The notes beneath the pieces are model-generated. The model was given only the letters and a program-made list of their open reading frames with translations. It ran no database searches and had not been told where the DNA came from. This document shows positions 43,228 through 52,900 of a DNA stretch of 58,043 nucleotides, in pieces. The position numbers were made by a program, and so were the translations under genes. Source of the DNA: JBDRDI01 sp043820875 (lineage in GTDB: Bacteria; Patescibacteriota; Patescibacteriia; Patescibacteriales; UBA12075). The stretch spans positions 1-58,043 of the forward strand of contig JBDRDI010000039.1 of the NCBI GenBank assembly GCA_043820875.1, read 5' to 3'. How positions within the stretch are numbered: the stretch's first letter is position 1; every line of letters begins with the position of its first letter.

Positions 43228-44547
43228 TCAAACCCTCAACAACTTCTCAAACTTCTTCTTGTCCTTAAACGGTCCAATGACGGCCAGATTCAAATTTTTA
43301 GGCGTAAAAATTTCTTGCGCTACGCGCTGAATATCTTTGGCTGTGATTTTTTTTATTTCCAGCAGATGTTCTTCCGGAGAAAGCAGTTTTAAATTTTTCG
43401 CTTTTGGATCCGTTCTTTTTGTGGCGTCAATCATGGCCGCTTGCCGGCCGAACCAATTGGCCATATTGTCAGACTCTTCCATTTGAATCGCGACATGCCC
43501 GGAGAGCATGTCTTTGGCTCGTTGTAGTTCCGCGTGACTTACCAGCTTTGTTTTTATTTTTTTATACTCATCCAAAATAATATCAATTGCTTGAAAAATT
43601 TTTCCAATCGGCACTCCGGCGCGTGTGGCAACATATCCTGAATCAGTATAGCTTTCGCAATCCGTATGCACGGAGTAGGCCAATCCGTTTCTTTCACGCA
43701 AAGAAAGAAAAAGACGCGAGCTCATTCCTCCGCCCAGAATTATGGAAATCATTCTTGCGGCTGATTTTTTTTCGTCCGCGAAAGAACATGCCCGGCATCC
43801 CAAAACCAAATACGCTTGATCGGTTTTTTTATATTCCATCAAGCACTGTGGAGAAGATTGATATTCAAGAACTTTTTCTTTTTCATAAAAATTATTTCCG
43901 CGAGAATCAAGTATGGCTCCGGAAAAATATTTTTCAAGTTTTCTTTTAATCTCTTTTTCTTTGCTACTGATATTCCCAGCCAAAACAATTGTGATATTAC
44001 GCGCGCCATATTGTGAATTCAAATAATCTATAAAATCTTTTCTTTTAAACTTCAGAATATTTTTTTTCGGTCCGATGGTCCATCTTCCGGCCGGAGTGTC
44101 ACCGTATAAAAGCTCTTCAAATATATCTTCAATATGCGCCATGGGATTGTCCAAATACATGTTATATTCTTCAACAATCACGCCCTTTTCTCTTGCTATT
44201 TCTTTTTCTTCTATTTTTGAGTTGAAAAGCATATCGCTCAAAACATCCATGCCCAATTCAATTTTTTCAGCTGTCGCTTTTACCCAATAACCGGTATATT
44301 CTTTTGAAGTATAAGCATTGAATTCCGCGCCAATACCGTCCAGCGCCGAAGAAATATTAAAAGTATCCGGTCTTTTTTTTGTGCCCTTGAAAAACATATG
44401 CTCCAAAAAATGCGATATACCGTTGTTTTCTTTTTTCTCATATTTTGATCCTGTCCCCACCATAACTAAAATCGCGGCAGTTTTCGTGCCGCGCATTGGC
44501 GCTGTAATTAATTTCAAACCGGATTTTAAAGTTGTTGTTTTTTGCAT
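43228..44547 (-). CDS. M16 family zinc peptidase (processing-peptidase-like)
   Basis: Predicted metalloprotease, 439 aa, of the M16B type. The inverted zinc motif is HFLEH (His46, Glu49, His50) in NNGISHFLEHMFFKGT, with the third ligand region ARE-KGVIVEEYNMYLD about 75 residues later. The C-terminal half has the conserved LGGGMSSRLFLSLRERNGLAYSV that forms the partner domain. There is no signal peptide, so it is cytoplasmic, or attached through other means. It ends in TGA, showing that TGA is a stop here. Upstream are two palindromes (44568 and 44661). It is not clearly in an operon. Confidence 0.93.
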   Translation of the reverse strand: MQKTTTLKSGLKLITAPMRGTKTAAILVMVGTGSKYEKKENNGISHFLEHMFFKGTKKRPDTFNISSALDGIGAEFNAYTSKEYTGYWVKATAEKIELGMDVLSDMLFNSKIEEKEIAREKGVIVEEYNMYLDNPMAHIEDIFEELLYGDTPAGRWTIGPKKNILKFKRKDFIDYLNSQYGARNITIVLAGNISSKEKEIKRKLEKYFSGAILDSRGNNFYEKEKVLEYQSSPQCLMEYKKTDQAYLVLGCRACSFADEKKSAARMISIILGGGMSSRLFLSLRERNGLAYSVHTDCESYTDSGYVATRAGVPIGKIFQAIDIILDEYKKIKTKLVSHAELQRAKDMLSGHVAIQMEESDNMANWFGRQAAMIDATKRTDPKAKNLKLLSPEEHLLEIKKITAKDIQRVAQEIFTPKNLNLAVIGPFKDKKKFEKLLRV

Positions 44548-44567
44548 AATTATAATATTAAGTTAAT

Positions 44568-44641
44568 GCTTTTTTACGGAAATTTTTTTGTTAGGCTGGG
44601 TTTTAAAACCCAGCCTAACAAAAAAATTTCCGTAAAAAAGC
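44568..44641. repeat. 74-bp perfect palindrome, family-B core in locus-specific arms
   Basis: The two arms are 37 bases. The core GTTAGGCTGGGTTTT and complement sits at 44590-44619; the outer arms GCTTTTTTACGGAAATTT are unique. It lies 20 bp upstream of the M16 start codon. Confidence 0.92.
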
Positions 44642-44660
44642 GACAAAAGAATACGCTTTG

Positions 44661-44706
44661 TTCTGTCGGCTCCGCAGCCCCCTCAGGGACTATGGAGCCG
44701 ACAGAA
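44661..44706. terminator. Hairpin downstream of the 44721 gene
   Basis: Arms TTCTGTCGGCTCC and GGAGCCGACAGAA, each 13 bases, with a 20-base loop. It begins 14 bases after the neighbouring gene's stop on the minus strand. No long T-run follows, so termination is only likely. Confidence 0.5.
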
Positions 44707-44720
44707 AGGTTTGCATTATA

Positions 44721-45329
44721 TTATTGTTTCTCGTTATTTCTAATCGCCTCCAAAACTTTTGAGTCTTCCCGCAGAGGCTCCATAAATAAAATTTGCGAGC
44801 GAATAATGTCCATGGTGCCGTCCGGACCGTGCGTTTCCTGTCCGCGCTTTACAAGTCTCAACTTGCCGGTTTCGTCCACTTCTCCTGTTTTTTTCAGTTG
44901 ATCATAATTATAGTACACATTCTTAATCACCACCGGATCCGAGGTAGTATCTTCAACTTGACCATAATAAATATTTTCATCAATCAATTTTATTGAATAC
45001 CATCCGGTATTTTTGTTCTTTGTTTCTTCGGCCAATTTATCATTTCTTTCTTTATATTTTACATATCCAAAAGAAGCTATTAAAATAATAATCATCAAGA
45101 CCATAACTATTTTCATCCAATCTTTTTCTTTTTTTAAAACCGGCCGGCTTATTTTTTGCAAATCTTTTTTCATATTCACGTCCTTATTTTCTCCTTCATA
45201 TAACCGATCTATTTCTTGAGCCTTGGCTGTATTTTTTCCCGCGACAACACGACGCGATCCCGTAGGCCGCGCCGAATTCGCATTCTTCATACGCTCGCGT
45301 AAATTTATTGTTTCTTGAAAATCGGGCAT
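44721..45329 (-). CDS. Single-pass membrane protein, unknown function
   Basis: From the ATG at 45329 the product has 202 residues: a basic cytoplasmic N-terminus (1-85, with RPTGSRRVVAGKNTAKAQEID), one membrane helix at about 86-105 (MKIVMVLMIIILIASFGYV), then an outer domain opening NTGWYSIKLIDENIYYGQVED and containing VVIKNVYYNYD and RLVKRGQETHGPDGTMDI. The outer part resembles small domains found next to pili or sorting genes in CPR genomes, but I cannot name it. Earlier in-frame starts would translate the repeats at 45338-45420, so they are rejected. Upstream is the TSP3/DEPT-repeat gene at 45457. Confidence 0.75.
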   Translation of the reverse strand: MPDFQETINLRERMKNANSARPTGSRRVVAGKNTAKAQEIDRLYEGENKDVNMKKDLQKISRPVLKKEKDWMKIVMVLMIIILIASFGYVKYKERNDKLAEETKNKNTGWYSIKLIDENIYYGQVEDTTSDPVVIKNVYYNYDQLKKTGEVDETGKLRLVKRGQETHGPDGTMDIIRSQILFMEPLREDSKVLEAIRNNEKQ

Positions 45330-45337
45330 AGTTAACA

Positions 45338-45419
45338 GATGTCGGATGTCGGATGTCGGATGTCGGATTTTGGATTTTTTTCTACCGAGCTTTAGCTCGG
45401 GTTCCGGGGCTTTAGCCCC
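45338..45419. repeat. Four 7-bp tandem repeats and a pair of small hairpins
   Basis: GATGTCG occurs four times in tandem at 45338-45365. Two REP-like hairpins follow: CCGAGCT/AGCTCGG (45385-45400) and GGGGCT/AGCCCC (45406-45419), sharing the loop sequence TT. They lie between two minus-strand genes. Confidence 0.75.
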
Positions 45420-45456
45420 TTGCCGCTCTTGTCTGATTTCCAAAATTCAAAATCTA

Positions 45457-46506
45457 TTATTCCGGCAATTCTTCCGGATTATTAATAATCTCCACGTCCG
45501 GTTCCACGACTGGTTCTTCAATTATTTCGTCAGTCGGTTCAATGACCGGTTCATCGGTTGGCTCGTCAGTCGGTTCATCAACTGGTTCATCGGTTGGTTC
45601 ATCGGTTGGTTCATCGGTTGGCTCATCGGTTGGCTCGTCAGTTGGTTCATCAGCCGGCAAAGAAGATTCTTCAGTTGAAGTCGCGTTATCTAAATCTTCT
45701 TGAGGGGTTGAAGTCGCATTATCCAAATCTATCGGTAAATTTTCAGTGTCACAAGCATCACCAATTCCATTATCGTCGCTGTCTTTTTGCTCCGGATTGG
45801 AAACGTTTGGACAATTATCAGAATCACCAAAAACATTATCGCCGTCAGGGTCGTTTTCTTCCATAAACTCTTCATAAACTGAAGTTAAGTCATCAGGGCC
45901 GGTTGGCGCAGGCGCTTGATCCGCGTTCATTTCCGGCAATTGGTTCAATGGCAATTCCGGCGAAGGCAGTTCGCGTTTTTTTATCGGTTCATAGCCGGTA
46001 AAAACTTTTCCGGCCAAGTCCAAAGTTTTTCCAATCAAGCCGGTATATTCCGTAATCTCAATTCTTATTTCCTCTCCCGTGGTGGTCGCCTTTTCTTTTT
46101 CTGTTTTCAAATCTTTAATTCTCGCTTCATATTCCTGATAAAATTCTTTTGACATATACTCGCCCAAATCTCCTCTTAATTTCAAAGACACTTTTCTTAT
46201 CTTTTCTGTTTCCTGATATTGCCACGCATTATTTATTTTTATCAAATCCAAACAAGTATAAACGACATAATAATATTTATTGTCTTTTTCAATCCTCTCT
46301 ATCCGAAATTCCATGTCCATATTGTCCAAGTCGGCTTCCAATAATAATGTATTGTCCATCCCTTGAATTTCAGTGTTTTTCTCCCCAATAACTTCTTGCC
46401 CGGCCGGAGTTTGCGCGAATGCTCCCGCGCCCAATAAAAACATGCCCAAAATTATAAATACGGTTAAATTATTATATTTTATGAAATGAATTGCTTTGTT
46501 GAACAT
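45457..46506 (-). CDS. Secreted protein with TSP3 unit and a [DEPT]n repeat tail
   Basis: 349 residues. A signal peptide or anchor at about 13-33 (NLTVFIILGMFLLGAGAFAQ) is followed by an unassigned domain (45-180, with MEFRIERIEKDNKYYYVVYTCLDLI), a Pro-rich linker, a thrombospondin-3 unit (DPDGDNVFGDSDNCPNVSNP then KDSDDNGIGDACD, about 220-255) with the Cys pair and calcium-binding Asp, and a long acidic tail of about ten DEPT/DEPV units (about 285-335). The tail is encoded by a 12-bp tandem repeat and so may vary in length. The protein is exported, probably as a wall- or surface-associated stalk. Confidence 0.8.
   Translation of the reverse strand: MFNKAIHFIKYNNLTVFIILGMFLLGAGAFAQTPAGQEVIGEKNTEIQGMDNTLLLEADLDNMDMEFRIERIEKDNKYYYVVYTCLDLIKINNAWQYQETEKIRKVSLKLRGDLGEYMSKEFYQEYEARIKDLKTEKEKATTTGEEIRIEITEYTGLIGKTLDLAGKVFTGYEPIKKRELPSPELPLNQLPEMNADQAPAPTGPDDLTSVYEEFMEENDPDGDNVFGDSDNCPNVSNPEQKDSDDNGIGDACDTENLPIDLDNATSTPQEDLDNATSTEESSLPADEPTDEPTDEPTDEPTDEPTDEPVDEPTDEPTDEPVIEPTDEIIEEPVVEPDVEIINNPEELPE
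45547..45655. repeat. 12-bp coding tandem repeat (DEPT codons)
   Basis: About nine units of TCGGTTGGTTCA and close variants encode the DEPT tail of the 45457-46506 product on the minus strand. As the unit is a multiple of three, slippage changes tail length without a frameshift. Confidence 0.9.
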
Positions 46507-46640
46507 ATATTTTTATTTTTCTATATTATCACATTTATGTATTGTTGTCATTATGCCCCGACCCCATCCTGTCCTTCTCCTTGCCAAGGGGGAGGGACGA
46601 TGGGAAATGTTTTTTTATTATTTATTATTCTTTATTGAAA

Positions 46641-46733
46641 TTGTCCCGGCAGAGTCTCCTCGCAAGGGACTCTGCCGCGGTTTTCTATTCTGCACGGCGT
46701 CGTAGTCCTCTGCGGAGAGACTACGACGGGACA
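46641..46733. repeat. Family-C two-hairpin REP element left of the RAYT relic
   Basis: Nearly identical to the copy at 43030-43122, and preceded by TTGAAA as in the 29-bp units at 42914. A second, partial right end (GAGACTACGACGGGACAG) follows at about 46741-46758. Confidence 0.93.
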
Positions 46734-46760
46734 GAAGCGAGAGACTACGACGGGACAGAA

Positions 46761-46842
46761 ATATATTTTTCCATTCTAATATTGTAAATGTAATAAAATA
46801 GGTTTGATCAGAAATGAATATTTTGTTATCTCTTACGGCCAT
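46761..46842 (-). pseudogene. Truncated RAYT2 relic (first ~27 codons)
   Basis: On the minus strand, MAVRDNKIFISDQTYFITFT then ILEWK closely matches the first 25 residues of RAYT2, also at DNA level. The similarity stops just after the W-K codons, where a REP-C right end begins; the HUH and Tyr motifs are missing. The 5' flank also matches RAYT2, with a REP-C element a few bases upstream of the ATG. This is an internally deleted derivative of a REP-RAYT-REP unit and cannot encode an active enzyme. Confidence 0.92.
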
Positions 46843-46852
46843 ATTTTTTATT

Positions 46853-46936
46853 TTGTTCCGGCAGAGTCTCTCCGCAGAGGACTCTGCCGTTCCGCCGCCG
46901 CGTCGTAGTCCTCTGCGGAGAGACTACGACGGGACA
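46853..46936. repeat. Family-C two-hairpin REP element right of the RAYT relic
   Basis: Hairpin 1 arms GGCAGAGTC/GACTCTGCC now enclose CTCCGCAGAG, the complement of the loop of hairpin 2 (CTCTGCGGAG), so the two halves are more alike than in other copies. The spacer is shorter and lacks TTTTCTATTC. Confidence 0.9.
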
Positions 46937-46960
46937 GAAATATCCGCCATCCGCCATCCG

Positions 46961-49900
46961 TTACTTCGCGCATCTAAACCCTACCGTGCTCGTCGCTTCT
47001 GTTGGGCTATAACTCAGATTCAAATCGTATAATCCGATTTCACCGCGGACAAATCCTCTTAAGTTATTGCTATTATCCCCGTTCGACAAGCTCAGGGCAG
47101 GCGACTTAATCTTACCAATACCGTTGGCTGAATTGTAATAATATGGAGGCGCGATGTTTAAGCCTTTGTAATCCGTGATGTTGGAATATTCTTGCCAGTC
47201 GTTATCCATTGGCGCGACAATTCCGGACTTGGTAATTGTTTGGTCTGTCCACTCGCCCACTCCGCCGATGATATTATAAATCATATTACCGTTGGAAAGG
47301 GTGGAATAAATATTGGCTGTAATATATGAGTAAATATTTACGTCTGTCGCATCATAAACCGCCGCGGCTTGCCAAAGCTGTAATCCATCTTTTGCCACAT
47401 CAGCATCATTTTCCGCGGTTCTAATAATATTTTCCGCGATGGTGAGCCATTCATTCTCGCTCAAAAGGTGGTATCCTTCACCCACGCCAAGACAAGCCAG
47501 AGCGGCTTCTCCTTGCGACACGTTAACCCATGATATACTAGTCGTTGCTCCATCTCCAGCTCGCGCCTCGTCCGATTGCGCGCAGAATCCCGGCATGGTT
47601 CCGTATTTCGCGGAACCCGGCACCCATACATATCCATCATCGCATACAGATTCAAACGCGCCGGCAACGATTGTTCCTTCAACTCCCATATCACCCATTG
47701 TTTCATCCACCGCGTTATCCAATTCGCTACCACAAACTCCGCCCGAACAAACCATGATCCTGCCGTCAACGAGCATCTCTCCCACAACGGTCACTTGACC
47801 GGTTTGAGCGATATTAACGATTGAAATTCCTCCGGCTTGAAAATCAGCCACTGAAGCGTCTCCGCCTTGATTCACAACCAAAGCGGTTTTGTTTGTGCTT
47901 GTGGCAGTGATAATTTCCACAATAGCAACGTCTTCTTCAATCTCCACGGACGAACTGGCTGTATCCTCAATGTTCGTAATCTTTATATTTCCTTCCGCTG
48001 TTTCTTTAATTACTTCCGGCAGAGATGAACTGGCCAAATCAATTGAAGGGATAAATCCTGCTTGCCACGCCTCTAATATTCCCATTCTTGCATTCAAGTT
48101 ATTTGTACTATTTTCTAAAACGCCAACTCTGCTGATCAAGTCATCAGCGCTTGCGGATATTTGTACAAGTTGTCCATTCACAGCGTCAAATCTCACAGAC
48201 AAATCTTGATCAAACAAAGCAATCTGTTCTTCAGCAATATCTTTTATGTCTTGATCCAGATTCAAATTATTAACCGCGTTGGAAATAAGGATCTGCACTT
48301 CGTCTTCAATCTCCATGCTGGCGATGCGCTCTGTGATCTGAGCTTCCACAGCTTCCACAGTCAGACTCTTGTTTCTTCTGGATATCAGAACTTTTATCTC
48401 GCCAATTCCGCCTGAAAAAGATTCCAAAGCAACGCCCACGGTCGGATCTCCGACACCGGCTTTCATCACATATCCCGGAGTGCTGGACGCGCTGGTCAAC
48501 GAATCACCCGGCCTAATCTCGCCATTTTCAGACGACACCTTGGCAGGAACCTGACCAAGCATTCCAACAATTACATACTTATCATTGTCAACATATTCTT
48601 CTTTTCTATTACCAATAATCGCCGGCTTGGTAGAAACAATGCCCATCACATTTGAATCCGCTCCCCGATCGCATCTCTTCACCATATTGTTTTCCGTAAT
48701 ATCCACACAAACCACCTCTCCTGATTTCAAATCCGCTTCTCTTGCGCGAAAATATTCCGCGTAATCAGCGCCGGCGTTGTTAAACGCCACATCGGAAATC
48801 GCTTCGCCATTGCCCATCACTTTGAATCCGATACCTGTACTGGTGGAAACCGCGAATAAAGTATCAGTATTATCGCCGTCTGATTGATAAATATTTAATT
48901 TAGCAATTGGCGTCGTCGTCCCAATCCCCACATACCCCGCGTTCATATCTCCATAAATCGTATCACCGATGTTTAAGAATTTGTATGAAGCAGAGGAGGT
49001 GGCGTCAACGCCGTAGCCAATAATAATATTGTTTGAGCCTGTAGTAATATTATCTCCTGCCTGATAGCCCAATAATAAATTATTAGCGCCGGTGGTGTTG
49101 GCAAGGCCTGATTGATAGCCTACAAAAGTATTATTATCTGAACCTGTTTCCACGGCATAACCGCTCTTGTATCCGACGTAGACGCCATTTTGATTGGAAT
49201 AAGTGGCTGAACCTTGTGCAGATAAAGTACCAATAGCGATAGTAGAAGTGGCGGAAGTGTTGAAATAAAGAGACTGGCGTCCCACAGCTGAATTCTGTGA
49301 GCCGGTGGTGTTATAACGGAGAGACCAAGGTCCCAAAGCTGTATTATTTGTGCCGGTGGTGTTGGAGTAGAGAGAATGATATCCCAAAGCTGTATTATTT
49401 GAGCCGGTAGTGTTGGAATAGAGAGCTTGATAACCAATGCCGGTATTCCAATCCGAAGAAGTAGCCACATATCCCGCCTGATAACCGATGAAAGTATTAT
49501 ACAACCCATCAGCCAAAACATCTTTGCCCGCACCTTCGCCCACAAATATTCCTTTATTCGTGCTGGAAGCATATAAAATAGTATTGCCGGCTTGTTTGTA
49601 TCCGGAATATTGATTAACATTCACAAACCCATCCACATCCAAAGCATATTGAGGCGTCGTCGTCCCAATCCCCACATTCCCCACCTCATTAACATACAAC
49701 ATAGACGCGCCGGTGGAAGAAGCGATGTTCAACGGAGAAACGCCAGCTGAAGCTTGGACGGAGAGTTTGGAGAGGGGGGAGGTGGTGCCGATGCCGACAT
49801 TGCTATCAAAAGAAGCCACTCCATCAGCGTGAAATGTTCCTTGAACATCTAATTTATAATCAGGTGTAGTATCACTCCCTATTCCAACATTTCCATTTGA

Positions 49901-52900
49901 TGTATCTACGACCATTAACTTAGCAGTAAGATTATTTTGAAATTCAATTAAATTACCATAGCTCCTAAAATAGAAATTATTAGTTGTTCCTTCTAATCCA
50001 ACTATTCCTTTAATATTTCCAGAACCAGCCCCACGACTAAATAAAATAGCAGCATAACCATCAGTATTAGCATTATCAATAACAATAGCTGGATAGCCAC
50101 CATACGATGAGCTATTAGTGCTTTTTGAAATATGCAACATTACATCTGGACTCTCCGTCCCAATCCCCACATACCCATTAGTAGCCATATAAAGAGAAGA
50201 AGTAGCTGTTGGATTATTGCTGGCATCGCCGATGTAAATGTTGCCTGTGGCGAGGGTCATGTCAGAAAGAGAATCAAAAAGCCCCAAGGTGGAAGTCGCC
50301 ACCCAATTATATCCTGTTCCGGTAGTCTGCAAAACCATACCGTTCGTGCCGGCAGAATAAGTATTGTCATACAGCATGCCGGTTGCCATCATGTTGCCGG
50401 CGACTGTGAAGGTTGTGAAGGGGGTGGTTGTGCCGATGCCGATGTTGCCTGTACCTGCCCATGTCAATACTGGCGTTCCCAACGCTGTTTGCGAAGCTCC
50501 GTAACCAAGCGACCATTTATCCGCGGCATCATTTTGAATTAATCCATAATAAGATCCCGCGCTGTTCATAACAAACCCTGGTCCACTATTATTGTTGGCA
50601 TAGAACGGTACCCCAACTGATTGAGGACCTTCGCCATTGATTCTAAATCTTTCTGTATTGGCAGGTTTAAAAACGATAGCGTTGACGAGGCTGTTATAAT
50701 ACGTAGAGAAAGTCAAAGTCGTATATCCAGAATCATCATAAACGATATCCGCGTATTCTGTCGGTCCTGAAATACCGCCCAGTCTGATTGTTCCATTAAC
50801 TGAACCATAAGGACCATAATTAGACGCTATAACTCCTGCCACATCCAACTTATATTGTGGGCTGGTCGTCCCAATCCCCACATACCCCGCGTTCATATCT
50901 CCATAAATCGTATCACCGATGTTTAAGAATTTGTATGAAGCAGTGGAAGAAGCATCAACGTCATAGCCAATAATAATATTATTTGAACCTGTAGTAATAT
51001 TATCCCCTGCCTGATAGCCCAATAACAAATTATTAGCTCCGGTGGTGTTGGCAAGTCCTGATTGATAACCGAGGAAGGTATTGTTATCTGAACCTGTTTG
51101 GACAGCATAACCGCTTCGGTATCCGATATAGACGCCATTTTGGTTGGAATAATTGGCTGAACCTTGCGCGGCATAAGCTCCGATAGCGACAGAGGAAGTG
51201 GCGGAAATGTTGTAATAAAGAGAATAATATCCCATAGCTGAATTATCTGAGCCGGTAGTGTTGAAAGGAAGCGAAGCATATCCCACAGCTAAATTACTCG
51301 AGCCGGTGGTGTTGGAGTAAAGAGATGACCGTCCCACAGCTGAATTATTTGAGCCGGTGGTGTTGAAGCGGAGAGAATCATTTCCTATAGCTGAATTACT
51401 TGAGCCGGTGGTGTTGGTGTAGAGAGAATTATATCCCATAGCCGTATTATAATCCCCCTCGGTGTTGGCAACGAGAGAATCCCTTCCCATAGCTGAGTTA
51501 CCTTTGCCGATGGTGTTGGCAAGAAGAGAGCTGACTCCCATAGCTGAATTATTTGAGCCGGTAGTGTTGGAACTAAGAGAATAACTTCCCATAGCTAAAT
51601 TAAATGAGCCGGTGGTGTTAGTGTGGAGAGAATTATATCCTATAGCTGAGTTATTCGAGCCGGTGGTGTTGTTATATCCCGCCTGATAACCAATAAAAGT
51701 ATTATACAGCCCATCAGCCAAAACATCTTTTCCAGCATCTTCACCCACAAATGTTCCTTTATTCGTGCTGGAAGCATATAAAATAGTATTGCCGGCTTGT
51801 TTGTATCCGGAATATTGATTTGTATTTATAAAACCACCCACGTCTAATTTATATGACGGAGAAATGTTGCCGATGCCCACATTCCCATTTGTATCCATAT
51901 AAATAGAAGAAGTCGCAATCGGATTATTGCTGGCATCGCCGATGTAGATGTTGCCTGTTGCCAATGTCATGTCAGAGAGGGAATCATAAAGCCCCAGAGT
52001 GGAAGTCGCCACCCAATTATATCCTGTGCCGGTAGTCTGCAAAATCATGCCGTTCGTGCCGGCAGAATAAGCATTGTCATACAACATTCCAGTTGCCATC
52101 ATGTTGCCGGCGACTGTGAAGTTGGTGAACGGGGTTGAGCTTCCCACTCCGAGATAGCCGTTGAAATTACCAGTGTTGAATGTTGAACTGCCACTGACTA
52201 TCAAATTTGTCGTTGACGCTTGCGTTGCGGCGGTTAATGTTCCTGTCCATAAGTCTGAAGCGACAGTAAGGTCGGTTGTTGAAGCATAATTTACGGTTAA
52301 TGCTCCATCTATCCTTGTATTCCCGTAAACATCGAGAGTGTAGGCTGGCGTGGTGGTGCCGATGCCGACATTCCCGTTCGGCATCATAAATATTGTGGAA
52401 GTGCCGGAAAGAGCTGTTCCGTCCGCGGCGTAATAAGCAATTTGACCCGCGTCTCCCAATTCAACCAAACCGGAAGAAGACGCCAAACTATCTATGTTAA
52501 TCCACGAACCGGACAAGTCTTTATATTGCATCGCGCCTGCCGAATCCCTAAAGCCATATCCGGACGTGCCAGTGTCATAGCCAAAATTCAAATATCTGTC
52601 AGCACCTTCCAGTAAAGCATCTCCGTACACGACAAAGTTGGTTAACGGTGTTGAAGTGCCGACGCCCACATAGCCACTATTTAATATAATCATGGAGCTG
52701 GTTGCCCCGCTTAAAAATTCCGCGATATTTCCGGATCCGTTTTGAGTGACAGTCAACGCCGTATCGCTTGAACTTGTCGCTATATCAACAATATTATTAA
52801 AGCTCCATGCGCCAGTGACGGTTTCGTCTTCCGAAAGAGTCGCGAATTCACCTTCTCTTTTGCCGCCGACTTCCATGGCGTAAAAAGCGTACGGGAAAGA

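Noticed and set aside
43228..44547. Alternative genetic code with TGA as Gly (as in some CPR lineages)
   Set aside because: The M16 gene ends at TGA exactly where the family should end, and other genes are read through normally without in-frame TGA.
45330..45443. N-terminal extension of the 44721 gene product
   Set aside because: It translates the 7-bp repeats and the two small hairpins; the ATG at 45329 gives a sensible protein.
46961..47150. A complete diversity-generating retroelement
   Set aside because: Only the possible target domain is visible; no reverse transcriptase, accessory gene or template repeat was found in the window.
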